From Gemmatales bacterium (GTDB taxonomy: Bacteria > Planctomycetota > Planctomycetia > Gemmatales > Gemmataceae): a stretch of DNA of 64,000 nucleotides. The stretch is from contig BPJP01000003.1 in NCBI GenBank assembly GCA_026004675.1, forward strand, positions 434,001 to 498,000, read 5' to 3'. This document shows, piece after piece, positions 1 through 8,586 of this stretch (positions within the stretch are counted from its first letter, which is position 1; each line of letters opens with the position of its first letter). A model generated the notes under the pieces. The model saw nothing but the letters and a program-made list of their open reading frames with translations, made no database searches and was not told where the DNA came from. The translations under genes and the position numbers were made by a program.

Positions 1-133
1 TATGAGCATGCGGACGATTTCAAAAAGTATTTGCAGAACAAGGGCCGAAGACGTATCCACGTCAGCGTCCGTATCATGCAAATTGAGAAGATCATCGCCG
101 AACGCAATTGGAAATTCAGCGGCGAGATCACCA
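1..133. other. Unresolved left edge of window
   Basis: Both strands stay open here. The minus strand can be read as an acidic peptide (SGDLAAEFPIAFGDD...) directly after the stop of the first immunity-like gene. The plus strand can be read as a basic peptide (YEHADDFKKYLQNKG...). Neither has a clear start or a family match that I recognise, and both run off the window. The next toxin/immunity module may begin just outside. No product is assigned. Confidence 0.3.
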
Positions 134-577
134 CTAAGCCTCTCCTTTCAAAACGGCTTGGCGATTTGGACTGTGGGCAATGTTTGAGAGGAACAATCCA
201 AAGTCAAAGTCTTCGTTCTCAGTGAACGCTGTCGGGTCACCTTCGATTGGTTTGGATGCTAGAGCGTATTCGAGTCTGACATGTTCACGACCACTTACCA
301 CAAGTGACAGGCAACGCTTTTCAGGTGGGCCATCCACCAAAATCTCAATATCGTCTGACAATCTGATTTGCGTTTCGCCAATACGCACGAATATCTCATC
401 ATGGGAGCAAAAGAGAGCGCAAAACACACCAGACAGCATCGAGAATGACCCGTCCATATTTGAAAGGCCAGGAATGTTCTCGCCCTCGGATGTCCGGCTC
501 ACGAGCCTCCAATCGCCTGTTGTTTCATTCAATTCTACGACGTCATTGAAGCGGTCTTTACTTTGCAGCCACAACAT
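134..577 (-). CDS. Putative immunity protein of orphan Rhs module 1
   Basis: 147-residue soluble protein with no signal peptide or membrane segment and no family that I recognise. It starts with ATG preceded by an AGGAG ribosome site, only a few bases after the stop of the toxin tip of module 1. This toxin-then-small-gene order repeats in every module of the array, so the immunity role is inferred from context alone. The protein is acidic, as many nuclease inhibitors are (known of the class). It is intact, unlike several neighbours. An unrelated cargo protein cannot be excluded. Confidence 0.6.
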   Translation of the reverse strand: MLWLQSKDRFNDVVELNETTGDWRLVSRTSEGENIPGLSNMDGSFSMLSGVFCALFCSHDEIFVRIGETQIRLSDDIEILVDGPPEKRCLSLVVSGREHVRLEYALASKPIEGDPTAFTENEDFDFGLFLSNIAHSPNRQAVLKGEA

Positions 578-586
578 CGAGTACTC

Positions 587-1357
587 CTAAAATTCAAGGT
601 CGGCACCGCCAGCACGGCTGGCACTTTCGATAATCTGTCCCCATGTTTTTCCTCCCGGGCCACGCAGCCACTCGATGGTCGGTCCCAGCTTGTCTCCGTA
701 CTTCTCAAGGTTCCGAGCGTAAATCTGTGCGAGCTTGTCTGGCGGCGTTAGGTCTTTGAATCGTATGGCTATTGCACGCCGTTCAGCATGGAGGATTCGA
801 GCGATTTCCTCAGAACTCTTACCAGCTTGCCGTAGAGCTTGCCCCTGATAGCGAAGCCCGTACACAGAAGTCACATATTGCTGCCTTAGCGGAGGAAGAC
901 TGGCAAACTTCTCAGGGTCAAGCCCCATTTGACGGGCGGCAAAGCGAGGGTCGTATTCAACGAGGCCAGTACCTCTTGCTGGACCAACTTCGCCCGCCAG
1001 CAACCGGCCTTTTCTTGCGCGAACGTAAGCATCCAGCTCCGCCCTGCTATTGAAATACAAGCCATCGAACGGGCCGAACCGCTCTTGAAGCGGGCCAGCG
1101 GGAACCAACGCATCGCTGGTTTTCCGGCTCCACCGCGCCACCGCTGCGGCGTTGACCGTGAAACCAAAGGCGCCCAGCGCCACCTGCAGCGGATTCTCAT
1201 TGCGAACGCCCTGGACAACATTGTAACCCGAGATGCCGACATTGGAAGCGACATCAAGACTGCGGGTGGCGATGCGTAATTGCCTTGTCGACAGCTTCGA
1301 AAGCCGGGTTGCCCGCAGAAAGGCGTTGGCCAGCTTCGTGCCCTTCCTCTCCCGTTA
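587..1357 (-). pseudogene. Orphan Rhs C-terminal tip, module 1 (core lost)
   Basis: The frame is open from just after a TAA near its upstream edge. It begins KGTKLANAFLRATRLSKLS, the same pre-toxin linker as in module 2, runs to FTVNAAAVARW, then diverges into a unique ~140-residue tip (DALVPAGPLQERFGPFDGLYFNS...EWLRGPGGKTWGQIIESASRAGGADLEF). No toxin family is recognised; the tip is basic and ends in a Trp/Gly-rich stretch. The Rhs core is absent: the linker is joined directly to a partial copy of the spacer repeat. With no clear start codon or core it is probably silent. Calling it a toxin rests on position and shared linker. Confidence 0.6.
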
Positions 1358-1430
1358 TCGCTCTCGCGACCTGCTGCGACCGGCTCGACTCATGGGTATT
1401 CGTTCACGGGATTGAGTTTTCGGTACGAAC
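1340..1430 (-). repeat. Spacer repeat S1 (partial)
   Basis: Partial copy of the spacer found upstream of every other module. Only the part from the CGAAAACTC end to the GGGAGAGGAA stretch is present, joined directly to the module 1 linker. The junction shows that the missing spacer end and the Rhs core were deleted together. Confidence 0.8.
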
Positions 1431-1493
1431 AGCGTTGTTGCGATCCCGCAAGTTGGTGGCTTGCATCATCGCGGACAACACCTCCATCCGAAG

Positions 1494-2042
1494 TCATTCG
1501 TTCGCTGGGTAGAGGCCGAGACCGTTGAGTCCGGCAAAGGCTGCATGCAGACGATCCGAAATCAGTAGATTTGAAAGGTATTCCGCATCGCGCGCTGCAT
1601 CGTGCGAACCAAGGCATTCGTCTCTGTAAACAGCCTTTCGCAAACCCATGATTGATTTACTTCCAGGGGCGAGCGTATAGATCGACTTCTCGTGGTCCAA
1701 TCCACGCACGCTATGTGTGATCACAACAACACAGTAATCGTCAATTGTTCCATCCTTGCAGCTAATTTCGGCCGGGAGTAATTGAACATCATTGGGACAA
1801 GTCTTGCGTAGGATATTCGCAAGCGCTGGACTTACTAATGGCACGAGAGCGTTGTTGCCTAAGTCATGAAACTGGCGTAACTTTTTAATTGGGGCATTGA
1901 AGATGAACCTAGGCGGTTCCGACGGCAATTCCGTCAACGGTTTCCCCTGCTTGAACGCAAATCGATCGGGTCCCCGATTGCGGTCGTATTCACCAAGCAA
2001 TGTTTCTGGATAATCGTCGTGTATCTTCCAGAGGTAAACCAT
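1494..2042 (-). CDS. Imm11-like (DUF1629) immunity protein of module 2
   Basis: 182 residues. The middle block PRFIFNAPIKKL...NALVPLVSPALANIL...DVQLLPAEI and the end DRLHAAFAGLNGLGLYP match the remembered pattern of the Imm11/DUF1629 immunity family: a Trp-rich N-terminus, a conserved LPxE block, then a final SDRLxxAFxxxGLxGL segment. It would bind and neutralise the cognate toxin in the cytoplasm. The ATG follows the stop of the AHH tip by about ten bases with a GAGGA site, so the pair is cotranscribed. It is intact although its toxin is frameshifted. The family call is by eye. Confidence 0.6.
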   Translation of the reverse strand: MVYLWKIHDDYPETLLGEYDRNRGPDRFAFKQGKPLTELPSEPPRFIFNAPIKKLRQFHDLGNNALVPLVSPALANILRKTCPNDVQLLPAEISCKDGTIDDYCVVVITHSVRGLDHEKSIYTLAPGSKSIMGLRKAVYRDECLGSHDAARDAEYLSNLLISDRLHAAFAGLNGLGLYPANE

Positions 2043-2052
2043 TATGTGTTCC

Positions 2053-2515
2053 TCAACTTGCCCAGGGCCGCATATTCTTGTTCAAGGCACGATGGCCGGA
2101 TCGCAACAGTTGGCGTTCTTCGGCAATCAAGGCACGAAGGGCGCGTTGATATTCTTCCGTAGTCCAACCTTGCTGCTTTCCGACTTCGACAATTTGATCC
2201 ATTTGTTCTGCCAGGTCCCGACTCACAGAGGTTCGATGGCGACCAAGGTGGACCGATCGCCTCGAATGCATCGACGGATGAGGCGGAAGAAATATCCTGT
2301 TCTTTCGCGACTGAAGGTCAAATTGAGCAAGACTCAGCAACTCATGGTTTTTTGTCAAGACGTTTTTGTCACTAATGATGTGATGATCCTGCAACCCTTC
2401 AATGACTAAACGCCTATTGAACGGCCGTCTGTTTGCACCACCCCTTCTCGGCACCGCCACCGGGCCGCCGCGCCAGGCTACCGGGCTTTGAATTCCTCCT
2501 CTTCTTACGGTGTCT
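2053..2515 (-). pseudogene. AHH-type nuclease toxin tip, module 2 (out of frame)
   Basis: This is the C-terminal ~150 residues of the module 2 Rhs protein, in a different frame from the core. It reads RRGGIQSPVAWRGG..., then LQDHHIISDKN, then HSRRSVHLGRHRTSVSRDL and a helical C-terminus. The HHII motif followed by a HxxxH stretch fits the AHH family of HNH/ENDO VII DNases (known Rhs tip class). The core frame stops at TAA after GGIQTP; one extra base at that point would restore fusion to this domain. As sequenced, the tip cannot be made as part of the Rhs protein unless frameshifting occurs. A sequencing error is possible. Confidence 0.7.
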
Positions 2516-2620
2516 GGATTCCACCACGAGCAACCGGCGTTTGAATCCCGCCGCGTGCGACGGGCGTTTGGATGCCGCCGCGTGCGACAGGAGTTTGAAT
2601 GCCGCCCCGGTTGACCGCTG
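2505..2620 (-). repeat. 27-bp tandem repeat encoding RGGIQTPVA
   Basis: About five in-frame copies of a nine-codon unit lie between the Rhs linker and the AHH toxin. The first four are near-perfect and the fifth (RGGIQSPVA) is already in the shifted frame, so the single-base change lies between copies four and five. Such a repeat is a likely site for replication slippage, although loss of whole 27-bp units would not change frame. Confidence 0.85.
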
Positions 2621-3500
2621 CCAATCGCTGCGGCCAGCTCCACCGCGCCACCGCCGCGGCGTTGACCGTGAAACCAAAGACGCCCAGCGCCACCTGCAGC
2701 GGATTCTCGTTGCGAACGCCCTGGACAACATTGTAACCCGAGATGCCGACATTGGAAGCGACGTCAAGGCTGCGGGTGGCGATGCGTAGTTGCCTTGTCG
2801 ACAGCTTCGAAAGCCGGGTTGCCCGCAGAAAGGCGTTGGCCAGCTTCGTCCCCTTGGCGCCGTATTTGCCCGCCTGTCCGGCCACGGCGAGATAGCCAAG
2901 ACCCGGAACCGCGGCCGCCAAGCTGAGCGCCGCATATTCCCAATTGCCTTCGATGCCATACCAAACAGCATTGGCCAGGTCGGCGATATTGCCAACAACC
3001 GGAAACAAACCAGCAATGTCGAGTATGGTATGACCGATTTCGCTGATGACCGCATACGGGTCTTGCTCCCACGCCTCAGCCAATGCCTGGAACGCCGATT
3101 CCGCCACGGACACGGCAAAATCATTGATTCCAATGGCACCAAACGGGAATGCGAAATCCAACGCCAGAGTCGCGAGATCGCGGGTAGTCGACTGCCCGGT
3201 CAGTAGCCGGCCCACGCCCAACGACGGAACGAATGGAAGCCGGGCGATGGAAATGGCAAGAGACGAGCCCACCTCGGCGGCCGTGCCGATGATGCTCTGC
3301 AAGAACATCCCATTTCGATCGACCGCATTCACCGGATTGTTGCCGGCGTAGCGGTAGGGATTGATGTCGGCCTCGGCCGGGTCTTGTGAAATCCATCTAC
3401 CCGTTCGCGGATCGTAGTAGCGGGCGCGGTGGTATTGAAAGCCGGTGATCGATTCGAACTCGCGGCCGGTGAAGCGATACCGGCCAGAGGGAACCGCCAA
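2505..3500 (-). CDS. Truncated Rhs core plus pre-toxin linker, module 2
   Basis: 331 residues. Residues 1-62 are the Rhs core end (SGRYRFTGREFES, ARYYDPRTGRW, NPYRYAGNNPVNAVDRNG). Residues ~65-280 are a Gly/Ala-rich hydrophobic linker (SLAISIARLPFVPSLG..., VGNIADLANAVWYGIEGN, AVAGQAGKYGAKGTKLANAF) that may be the membrane-passing or pre-toxin region. The C-terminus is four copies of a nonamer, RGGIQTPVA. The frame stops just before the AHH domain. Upstream in frame, a TAG separates it from DPDADGV, so nothing larger can be made here. The linker is shared with module 1. Confidence 0.75.
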   Translation of the reverse strand: MAVPSGRYRFTGREFESITGFQYHRARYYDPRTGRWISQDPAEADINPYRYAGNNPVNAVDRNGMFLQSIIGTAAEVGSSLAISIARLPFVPSLGVGRLLTGQSTTRDLATLALDFAFPFGAIGINDFAVSVAESAFQALAEAWEQDPYAVISEIGHTILDIAGLFPVVGNIADLANAVWYGIEGNWEYAALSLAAAVPGLGYLAVAGQAGKYGAKGTKLANAFLRATRLSKLSTRQLRIATRSLDVASNVGISGYNVVQGVRNENPLQVALGVFGFTVNAAAVARWSWPQRLAAVNRGGIQTPVARGGIQTPVARGGIQTPVARGGIQTP

Positions 3501-3745
3501 TACGGGCAGGGTGTCCTATACCCCATCCGCGTCTGGGTGCCCAAGGCCGTTGTTCTTTAGCTGCTATACGCCATCCGCGTCTGGTCCTTTGGATGTGCTT
3601 GGCGAATTGTCAAAGAGCTGAAGGTTCGCTTTCGGCTAATTCACGGGCGAAGCCTTTCCTCTCCCGTTATCGCTCTCGCGACCTGCTGCGACCGGCTCGA
3701 TTTATGGGCATTCGTTCACCGGATTGAGTTTTCGGTATGGACAGA
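3501..3745 (-). repeat. Spacer repeat S2
   Basis: Full copy of the spacer between the immunity gene of one module and the Rhs core of the next. Read on the minus strand it runs from CGAAAACTCAATCC through GGGAGAGGAAAGGC, CAGCTCTTTGACAATTCGCC and two DPDADG-type (TSP3-like, acidic) codon blocks into the core. In this copy the reading frame into the core is closed by TAG after DADGV. Confidence 0.85.
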
Positions 3746-3767
3746 GATTAGAATTCGGTGAGGAAAA

Positions 3768-3962
3768 TTAGATTCCACGAAACGTACCGTTGTAAAGTCC
3801 GCACGTACAACTCATCTTCAGCGCCGAATCGCCCAACGGCTCGATCTTCAATAGATCGTTGCAGCGTTCACAGCGCACGGTCTCGACCTTACCACGATCG
3901 TGGTATTCCTCATACGCTTTAATCGACGTTTCGTTATTCGGTTTGAGTTCCTGACTCTGCAT
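3768..3962 (-). CDS. Small zinc-ribbon-like immunity protein of module 3
   Basis: 64 residues with two cysteine pairs, VRCERCNDLL and MSCTCGLYNG, which together could form a zinc ribbon (CxxC...CxC). The ATG lies a few bases after the stop of the module 3 toxin, so the two are cotranscribed and this is the expected immunity position. The product is unusually short for that role. Its stop codon is followed at once by a CCTCACCGAATTCT motif that also follows two other small genes in this window. The function is inferred from position only. Confidence 0.55.
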   Translation of the reverse strand: MQSQELKPNNETSIKAYEEYHDRGKVETVRCERCNDLLKIEPLGDSALKMSCTCGLYNGTFRGI

Positions 3963-3967
3963 CGTTA

Positions 3968-5473
3968 CTATTCCGCGAAGTAAGGGAGTTGGGGAAGTAG
4001 ATCACGAACACGTTGACCCTGGCTGCGCGCTCGTTCGACGGCATCACGGAGAAGCTGGTATCCCTCAACATTACTCAGTCCACGCATCTGACGCGCGACC
4101 AAGCTTGCTTGAACTTCGTCAAGAAGCGAACCACCTTGCAGCGCCTTGCCCGCGCGACTCGTTAATAGATGTCCGCCTTCATGCGCGATGACTGCACGCG
4201 GCGTAAGTCGGCCCAGTACGCTGCGTGAACTGGAGCCTGCAGCCGACGGATAGACGTTCGGACCAATAAGCACCTTATCGGCGAGATCAAGGTACGCTGA
4301 GGGACCACGAACGAATTGAATATCGTCAGGTCTTAAACCAAGCTGACCAGCCATCGTACGAAGCTCAGCAATCTGTGCATCCGTTAACGGGTCAGCGTTT
4401 CGTACGACATTTCCACGATCAACCAGCCTTAGTTCGCTCTCTGCCGCACGTCTGCTCGCCTTTGTCTGCCGCCAGCTCCTCAATCTATCTATAGCAGCCC
4501 TGGCGCGTTGTGTGAAGCCGCGGCCGGTTCGCCGAAAGGCGCCGCCAAGCGACCGGCCCACATCCTCGACGAAACTGGCCGTTGGCCGAATGCCCGATCC
4601 CGCGCCAAAAACGCCAAGGCCGCCAAGCGCGAGGTTGAGCGCAGCCATGCCACTATTGCCTTGGCGAATGTCGAGATAGGCCTGGCCAAACGACTCGCCC
4701 GCCTGCCACGCCTCGCGGAATTGCAAGCCTACCAGTGCGGTCTGAGCCGCGCGATAGCCAAACAGTCCCTTGCGGCTGAGTCCACCAAGCAAGAACGGCT
4801 CACGCAAGTTTTGCAGGTACTTACTCAAGCCGTAAGCAGCATAGGCAATAAACACTTCCCGTGCGAACGCGGCCAAGTGTTGCGAATAGACGCGTTCGGG
4901 ATTGGCGGCAATGATCCGTTGCGCTTCACGATGCACGCCTTCGTGTTGGCCAAACATGAAGATGTCCGCCTCGAGGATGAATCCTTCACGAAGCGCTTCG
5001 GGATAGTCGACTTCCTGAATAGCTTGTGCGTAAATCGACGCCGTTTCGACAACAGGCTGGACGACGCGCTTGTTGATGACCTGCAAACCGCGGATGAAGT
5101 CCGGATTGAATTCGCCACGCGAGATGCCGACTGCTTTCTGACGGATGTCTTCTGCGCGGCCGCCAATCACCTGCAACCCACGAACGAAATTGGGATTGAA
5201 TTCGCCACGTGAAATGCCGACTGCTTTTTGGTAGATGTCCTCGAAGAAATCGCCGACGACACCATGGAAGAACATCCCATTTCGATCGACCGCATTCACC
5301 GGGCTGTTGCCGGCGTAGCGGTAGGGATTGATGTCGGCCGTCAAGCCAAGCGGGTCCTGGCTTGTCCATCTGCCGGTGCTCGGATCGTAGTAACGAGCGC
5401 GGTGGTATTGAAAGCCGGTGATCGATTCGAACTCGCGGCCGGTGAAGCGATACCGGCCAGTGGGAACCGCCAA
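3968..5473 (-). CDS. Truncated Rhs protein with HExxH metallopeptidase-like tip, module 3
   Basis: 501 residues and the only module with core, linker and tip in one open frame. Residues 1-65 are Rhs core. Residues ~70-125 contain a near-duplicate block (QKAVGISRGEFNP...RGLQVI twice). Residues ~130-330 are a linker shared with module 7 (GGLGVFGAGSGIRPTASF, RSLGGAFRRTG). The tip carries AVIAHEGGHLLTS at ~431-435 (HExxH) and a downstream DEVQASLVARQ with a possible third metal ligand. That pattern is typical of zincin-type polymorphic toxins (family knowledge). No signal peptide or full Rhs barrel is present, so export would need recombination into a complete rhs gene. The small downstream gene is its likely immunity partner. 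Confidence 0.75.
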   Translation of the reverse strand: MAVPTGRYRFTGREFESITGFQYHRARYYDPSTGRWTSQDPLGLTADINPYRYAGNSPVNAVDRNGMFFHGVVGDFFEDIYQKAVGISRGEFNPNFVRGLQVIGGRAEDIRQKAVGISRGEFNPDFIRGLQVINKRVVQPVVETASIYAQAIQEVDYPEALREGFILEADIFMFGQHEGVHREAQRIIAANPERVYSQHLAAFAREVFIAYAAYGLSKYLQNLREPFLLGGLSRKGLFGYRAAQTALVGLQFREAWQAGESFGQAYLDIRQGNSGMAALNLALGGLGVFGAGSGIRPTASFVEDVGRSLGGAFRRTGRGFTQRARAAIDRLRSWRQTKASRRAAESELRLVDRGNVVRNADPLTDAQIAELRTMAGQLGLRPDDIQFVRGPSAYLDLADKVLIGPNVYPSAAGSSSRSVLGRLTPRAVIAHEGGHLLTSRAGKALQGGSLLDEVQASLVARQMRGLSNVEGYQLLRDAVERARSQGQRVRDLLPQLPYFAE

Positions 5474-5722
5474 CGCGGGCAGGGCGTCCTATACGCCATC
5501 CGCGTCTGTGTCCCCACGGACGTTGTTCTTTAGCTGCTATAGGCCATCCGCGTCTGGGTCCTTTGGATGTGCTTTGCGAATTGTCAAAGAGCTGAAGGTT
5601 CGCTTTCGGCTAATTCACCGGCGAAGCCTTTCCTCTCCCGTTATCGCTCTCGCGCCCTGCGGCAACCGGCGTGATTCATGGGTATCGGTTCATGGGAGTG
5701 GGTTTTCGGGACGGACAACAGT
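5474..5722 (-). repeat. Spacer repeat S3
   Basis: Full copy of the inter-module spacer in front of the module 3 core. It has the same order of blocks as S2, including both acidic DADG codon blocks. The codon before the core again follows a TAG (GTATAG) in the Rhs frame, so the core cannot be reached from further upstream. Confidence 0.85.
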
Positions 5723-6166
5723 CAGACTTGCTCATTGCAAATCGGTTGTTCGCCGTCACCTTCCCAGAACTGAATACGATTGCCAGACAGGCCCTCTTTC
5801 CGGGCAGCGTCAAGAAACCGCTTGATCCACTTTTGTTCTTCCCGGAGTAACGCCGCAACGAAATTGTCGTCATCCAAGTCAGAATCGGCGAGTCGTTCGT
5901 ACTCCGAGAGAAGATCACTGAATACAACTTGGCATCCCCGCTTTCTCGATTCGCTCCGAGCTTGAACTGGATGCTGGAAACACAATCATTCGACCTGAAT
6001 CGGGCCAAAACTCAACTCGCAAGTAGTCCCAAGCAACACCGTCATTACCGGGGATGACCTTTTCTCTGATGCGCCGGCAGAATTCACTCATGGCTTGATC
6101 GATTGAATCACCAGACTCAACCGTAGCCATAGAAAAGTTGCCTTTCAGTTCTTGCCAGTCCATCAT
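5722..6166 (-). pseudogene. Frameshifted immunity gene of module 4
   Basis: The first part (83 residues, MMDWQELKGNFSMATV...YLRVEFWPDSGRMIVFPASSSSSERIEK) continues only after a one-base shift as VVFSDLLSEYERLADSDLDDDNFVAALLREEQK...IQFWEGDGEQP. Together they give an acidic protein of about 145 residues, the size and charge of neighbouring immunity proteins. The shift lies near 5940-5955. The ATG is about 14 bases from the stop of the AHH tip. No family is recognised. If the shift is real the cell may lack this immunity, which is tolerable only if the toxin is silent. Confidence 0.6.
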
Positions 6167-6179
6167 CGATCCTCCATTC

Positions 6180-6719
6180 CTAATGAAGCATGCTCGTGCT
6201 GCGTTCTAACCCGGCTCGCAATTGGTCGGCATATCGCTGCAACGCATTCGCTGCATCGATGTCAGAAATCCTCGGATTTGCACGAAGGATTTCCTCCAGC
6301 TTCCTCGTCACAGCAGCATTGTACCTGGGGTGCGATCCAAGGTGCTGCGTCAGGTCCAATCGAATCCCATTGTTTGCACCGTTCATATTGAACCCGCCTC
6401 GTGCCGCACGTTGAACTAGCTCATGGCTGCGAGTTTCAAACGGGATGATATGGTGAACTTGACCGCCTGTGCCGGGGACATTCCGTCGAAGATGTCGCCT
6501 CGCAGCTTGCACACTTACCGAAAGCTCGTCCGAGAAGTTAGTAACCCGCGCAGCCCCCCGCAGCGCTTTCCCACCAACAGTTGGTATAAAAGCCGCAGCT
6601 GCGGTTATGAGTCTTTCGTTGAGCGATAACGGTTTGTCGGTGACGAGATCGACGCCAAGCCCTACCTCCGCAACATCGCGAACGTCTCCAGCCAGCGGAA
6701 TCCGCGTCTGTGTGCCCAA
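6180..6719 (-). CDS. AHH-type nuclease tip, module 4 (Rhs core lost)
   Basis: About 179 residues from a possible TTG. The N-terminal part is a linker shared with module 5 (PLAGDVRDVAEVGLGVD, ITAAAAFIPTVGGKALRG). The tip reads RRNVPGTGGQVHHIIPFETRSHELV...GIRLDLTQHLGSHPRYNAAV, matching the AHH/HNH-ENDO VII nuclease pattern: an HHIIP motif followed by a HxxxH helix. The Rhs core is missing; the linker is fused to the spacer within the short shared string CAGACGCGGA. It would be a DNase if delivered. No ribosome site is visible, so expression is doubtful. Confidence 0.7.
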   Translation of the reverse strand: MGTQTRIPLAGDVRDVAEVGLGVDLVTDKPLSLNERLITAAAAFIPTVGGKALRGAARVTNFSDELSVSVQAARRHLRRNVPGTGGQVHHIIPFETRSHELVQRAARGGFNMNGANNGIRLDLTQHLGSHPRYNAAVTRKLEEILRANPRISDIDAANALQRYADQLRAGLERSTSMLH

Positions 6720-6920
6720 GGCCGTTGTTCTTTAGTTCCTATACGCCATCCGCGTCTGGGTCCTTTGGATGTGCTTGGCGAGTTGTCAAAGAGCTGAAGG
6801 TTCGCTTTCGGCTAATTCACTCGCGAACCCTTTCCTATCCCCTTATCGCTCTCCCAACCTGCTGCGACCGGCTCGATTCATGGGCGTTCGTTCACCGGAT
6901 TGAGTTTTCGGAATGGACAG
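6695..6920 (-). repeat. Spacer repeat S4
   Basis: Copy of the inter-module spacer, joined to the module 4 linker rather than to an Rhs core. The junction lies in the first acidic DADG codon block, marking the deletion that removed the core. Confidence 0.8.
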
Positions 6921-6950
6921 GAGACTATTCCTCAGCTGACTAATGGCAGA

Positions 6951-7415
6951 TCAGCTCAAATACCATGCAATGAACTCAAAGAAGCTGTTCCAACGTGGCG
7001 AGAGACTGCCATTGCAAAGTTCGGCTTGCTCGCTCAAGCTGAAATCGTAAATCGCTCCAGAAGACAAATCATAGAGAAATGCGCCCTCGCCTTCGGTTGT
7101 CGTGAGGCAGATCATTCTTTCTGGAACTTCCCAGACATCTCGAACGAAAGCGGTCGCCATTCCAACAGGTGTCTCTGATGGATCGGCTTCCACTGGAGCA
7201 GCACCATCAACAACGGGAATGACGACATCTAGTAGCTGTTCGTAGGAAGTGTCACTTTGCAAAAGTGACGGATCGTATGCCAGATAGAACTCCCCCAATT
7301 CACTGGCAGGGTCAATGCCGAGCGCAACGAGCGTCCTGCGAATTACTTCCTTGTCGTCGGTGCGTTGCGAATAGCCCCGCTCGTCGAGCAATTGTTGAAT
7401 GTGCAGTGGGATCAT
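6951..7415 (-). CDS. SUKH-like (SMI1/KNR4) immunity protein of module 5
   Basis: 154 residues with an acidic N-terminal half, then VWEVPERMICLTTTEGEGAFLYDLSSGAIYDF and the end SFFEFIAWYL. This strand pattern, a Gly-rich turn followed by a YDLxxGxIYDF block and a final FxxFIxxYL helix, is characteristic of SUKH-superfamily immunity proteins, which commonly pair with HNH-type tips (known). The ATG overlaps the toxin stop (ATGA), so translation is coupled. It is intact although the toxin gene is degenerate. Confidence 0.65.
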   Translation of the reverse strand: MIPLHIQQLLDERGYSQRTDDKEVIRRTLVALGIDPASELGEFYLAYDPSLLQSDTSYEQLLDVVIPVVDGAAPVEADPSETPVGMATAFVRDVWEVPERMICLTTTEGEGAFLYDLSSGAIYDFSLSEQAELCNGSLSPRWNSFFEFIAWYLS

Positions 7416-8325
7416 TGTACGAACCTACCTGCTTCCGTCACTCTGTCAATCCAGTATTGTCTACGAACTGGAAAATCGGGGTGCTGACTCCTTCCGAACG
7501 GATGGAGTGCTTCACGACCGACACCGCTCTTTGTTCTCAGATGCGTAGACTGAGACAACTCAAACAATGGTCCTTGGGCATTCTGTCGTGAATGGTGGAG
7601 TTGAAGCTGCTCCGCTCGGCCATTTTTCATGACATAAGGTGCCTTGCCCTCGCTCGCCCACTGCGCATTTGTTTTTCCCTTCACCTTGAGAGTCCAGTCG
7701 ATGTCCTGGCGGAACACCTTATATGTTTGTCCCGTTGGAGCTTTTCAGATCGTCCGCGAAGTAAAGAACTTCGGTGTCGCCCGTGGGACCAACCCCCGCA
7801 GCGCTTTCCCACCAACAGTTGGTATAAAAGCCGCAGCTGCGGTTATCAGTCTTTCGTTGAGCGATAACGGTTTGCCGGTGACGACATCGACGCCAAGCCC
7901 TACCTCCGCGACATCGCGAACGTCTCCAGCCAGCGGAGTCAGCGAAAGCGCAAAATCGCCCGTGTCGATCGACAGCTGTTTGATCGCTGGCGCAGCCTGT
8001 CGCCATGCGTTTCCAGAAAAGAACTCCCGGCGCCACCATTGCCAATCTTCTGTAAACACGCGATTCGCCTTTTTTCCTCCGACGTCAAAACGATGTCGGC
8101 GGCATGCGGGTCGCGGTAGCGAATTGCCTCCAATCCCCACGGGTCCACCGCATTCACCGGGCTGTTGCCGGCGTAGCGGTAGGGATTGATGTCGGCCTCG
8201 GCCGGGTCTGGCGAAATCCATCTACCCGTTCCCGGATCGTAGTAACGAGCGCGGTGGTATTGGAAGCCGGTGATGGATTCGAACTCGCGGCCGGTGAAGC
8301 GATACCGGCCAGAGGGAACCGCCAA
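7412..8325 (-). pseudogene. Degenerate Rhs core with LHH nuclease tip, module 5
   Basis: The core (residues 1-62, ending VDPWGLEAIRYRDP) stays open for 128 residues. The linker shared with module 4 (WRREFFSGNAWRQAAPAI, PLAGDVRDVAEVGLGVD) is reached only after a frameshift near 8040-8070. The linker frame ends at a TGA after TSRTI, and the same frame then continues as KAPTGQTYKVFRQDIDWTLK...QLQLHHSRQNAQGPLFELS and RRQYWIDRV. LQLHH with the following GPLFELS matches the LHH group of HNH/ENDO VII toxins. One frameshift and one stop make it non-functional as sequenced. Confidence 0.7.
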
Positions 8326-8565
8326 TACGGGCAGGGTGTCCTCTACGCCATCCGCGTCTGTGTCCCCAAGGCCGTTGTTCTTTAGCTGCTATACGCCATC
8401 CGCGTCTGGGTCCTTTGGATGCCCTTTGCGAGTTGTCAAAGAGCTGAAGGTTCGCTTTCGGCTAATTCACGGGCGAAGCCTTTCCTCTGCCATTATCGCT
8501 CTCGCGGCCTGCTGCAACCGGCTCGATTCAGGGGCATTGGTTCACCGGATTGAGTTTTCGGTACG
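8326..8565 (-). repeat. Spacer repeat S5
   Basis: Full spacer copy before the module 5 core. Here the last segment is open into the core (DTDADGVEDTLPVLAVPSG), but a TAG still lies one block upstream (GTATAGCAG), so the open frame covers only the last acidic repeat. Confidence 0.85.
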
Positions 8566-8586
8566 GACAACGGACAACGGACAGTT

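Noticed and set aside
4508..5212. 234-codon plus-strand frame opposite the module 3 tip
   Set aside because: It is antisense to an intact Rhs tip gene and has no family character.
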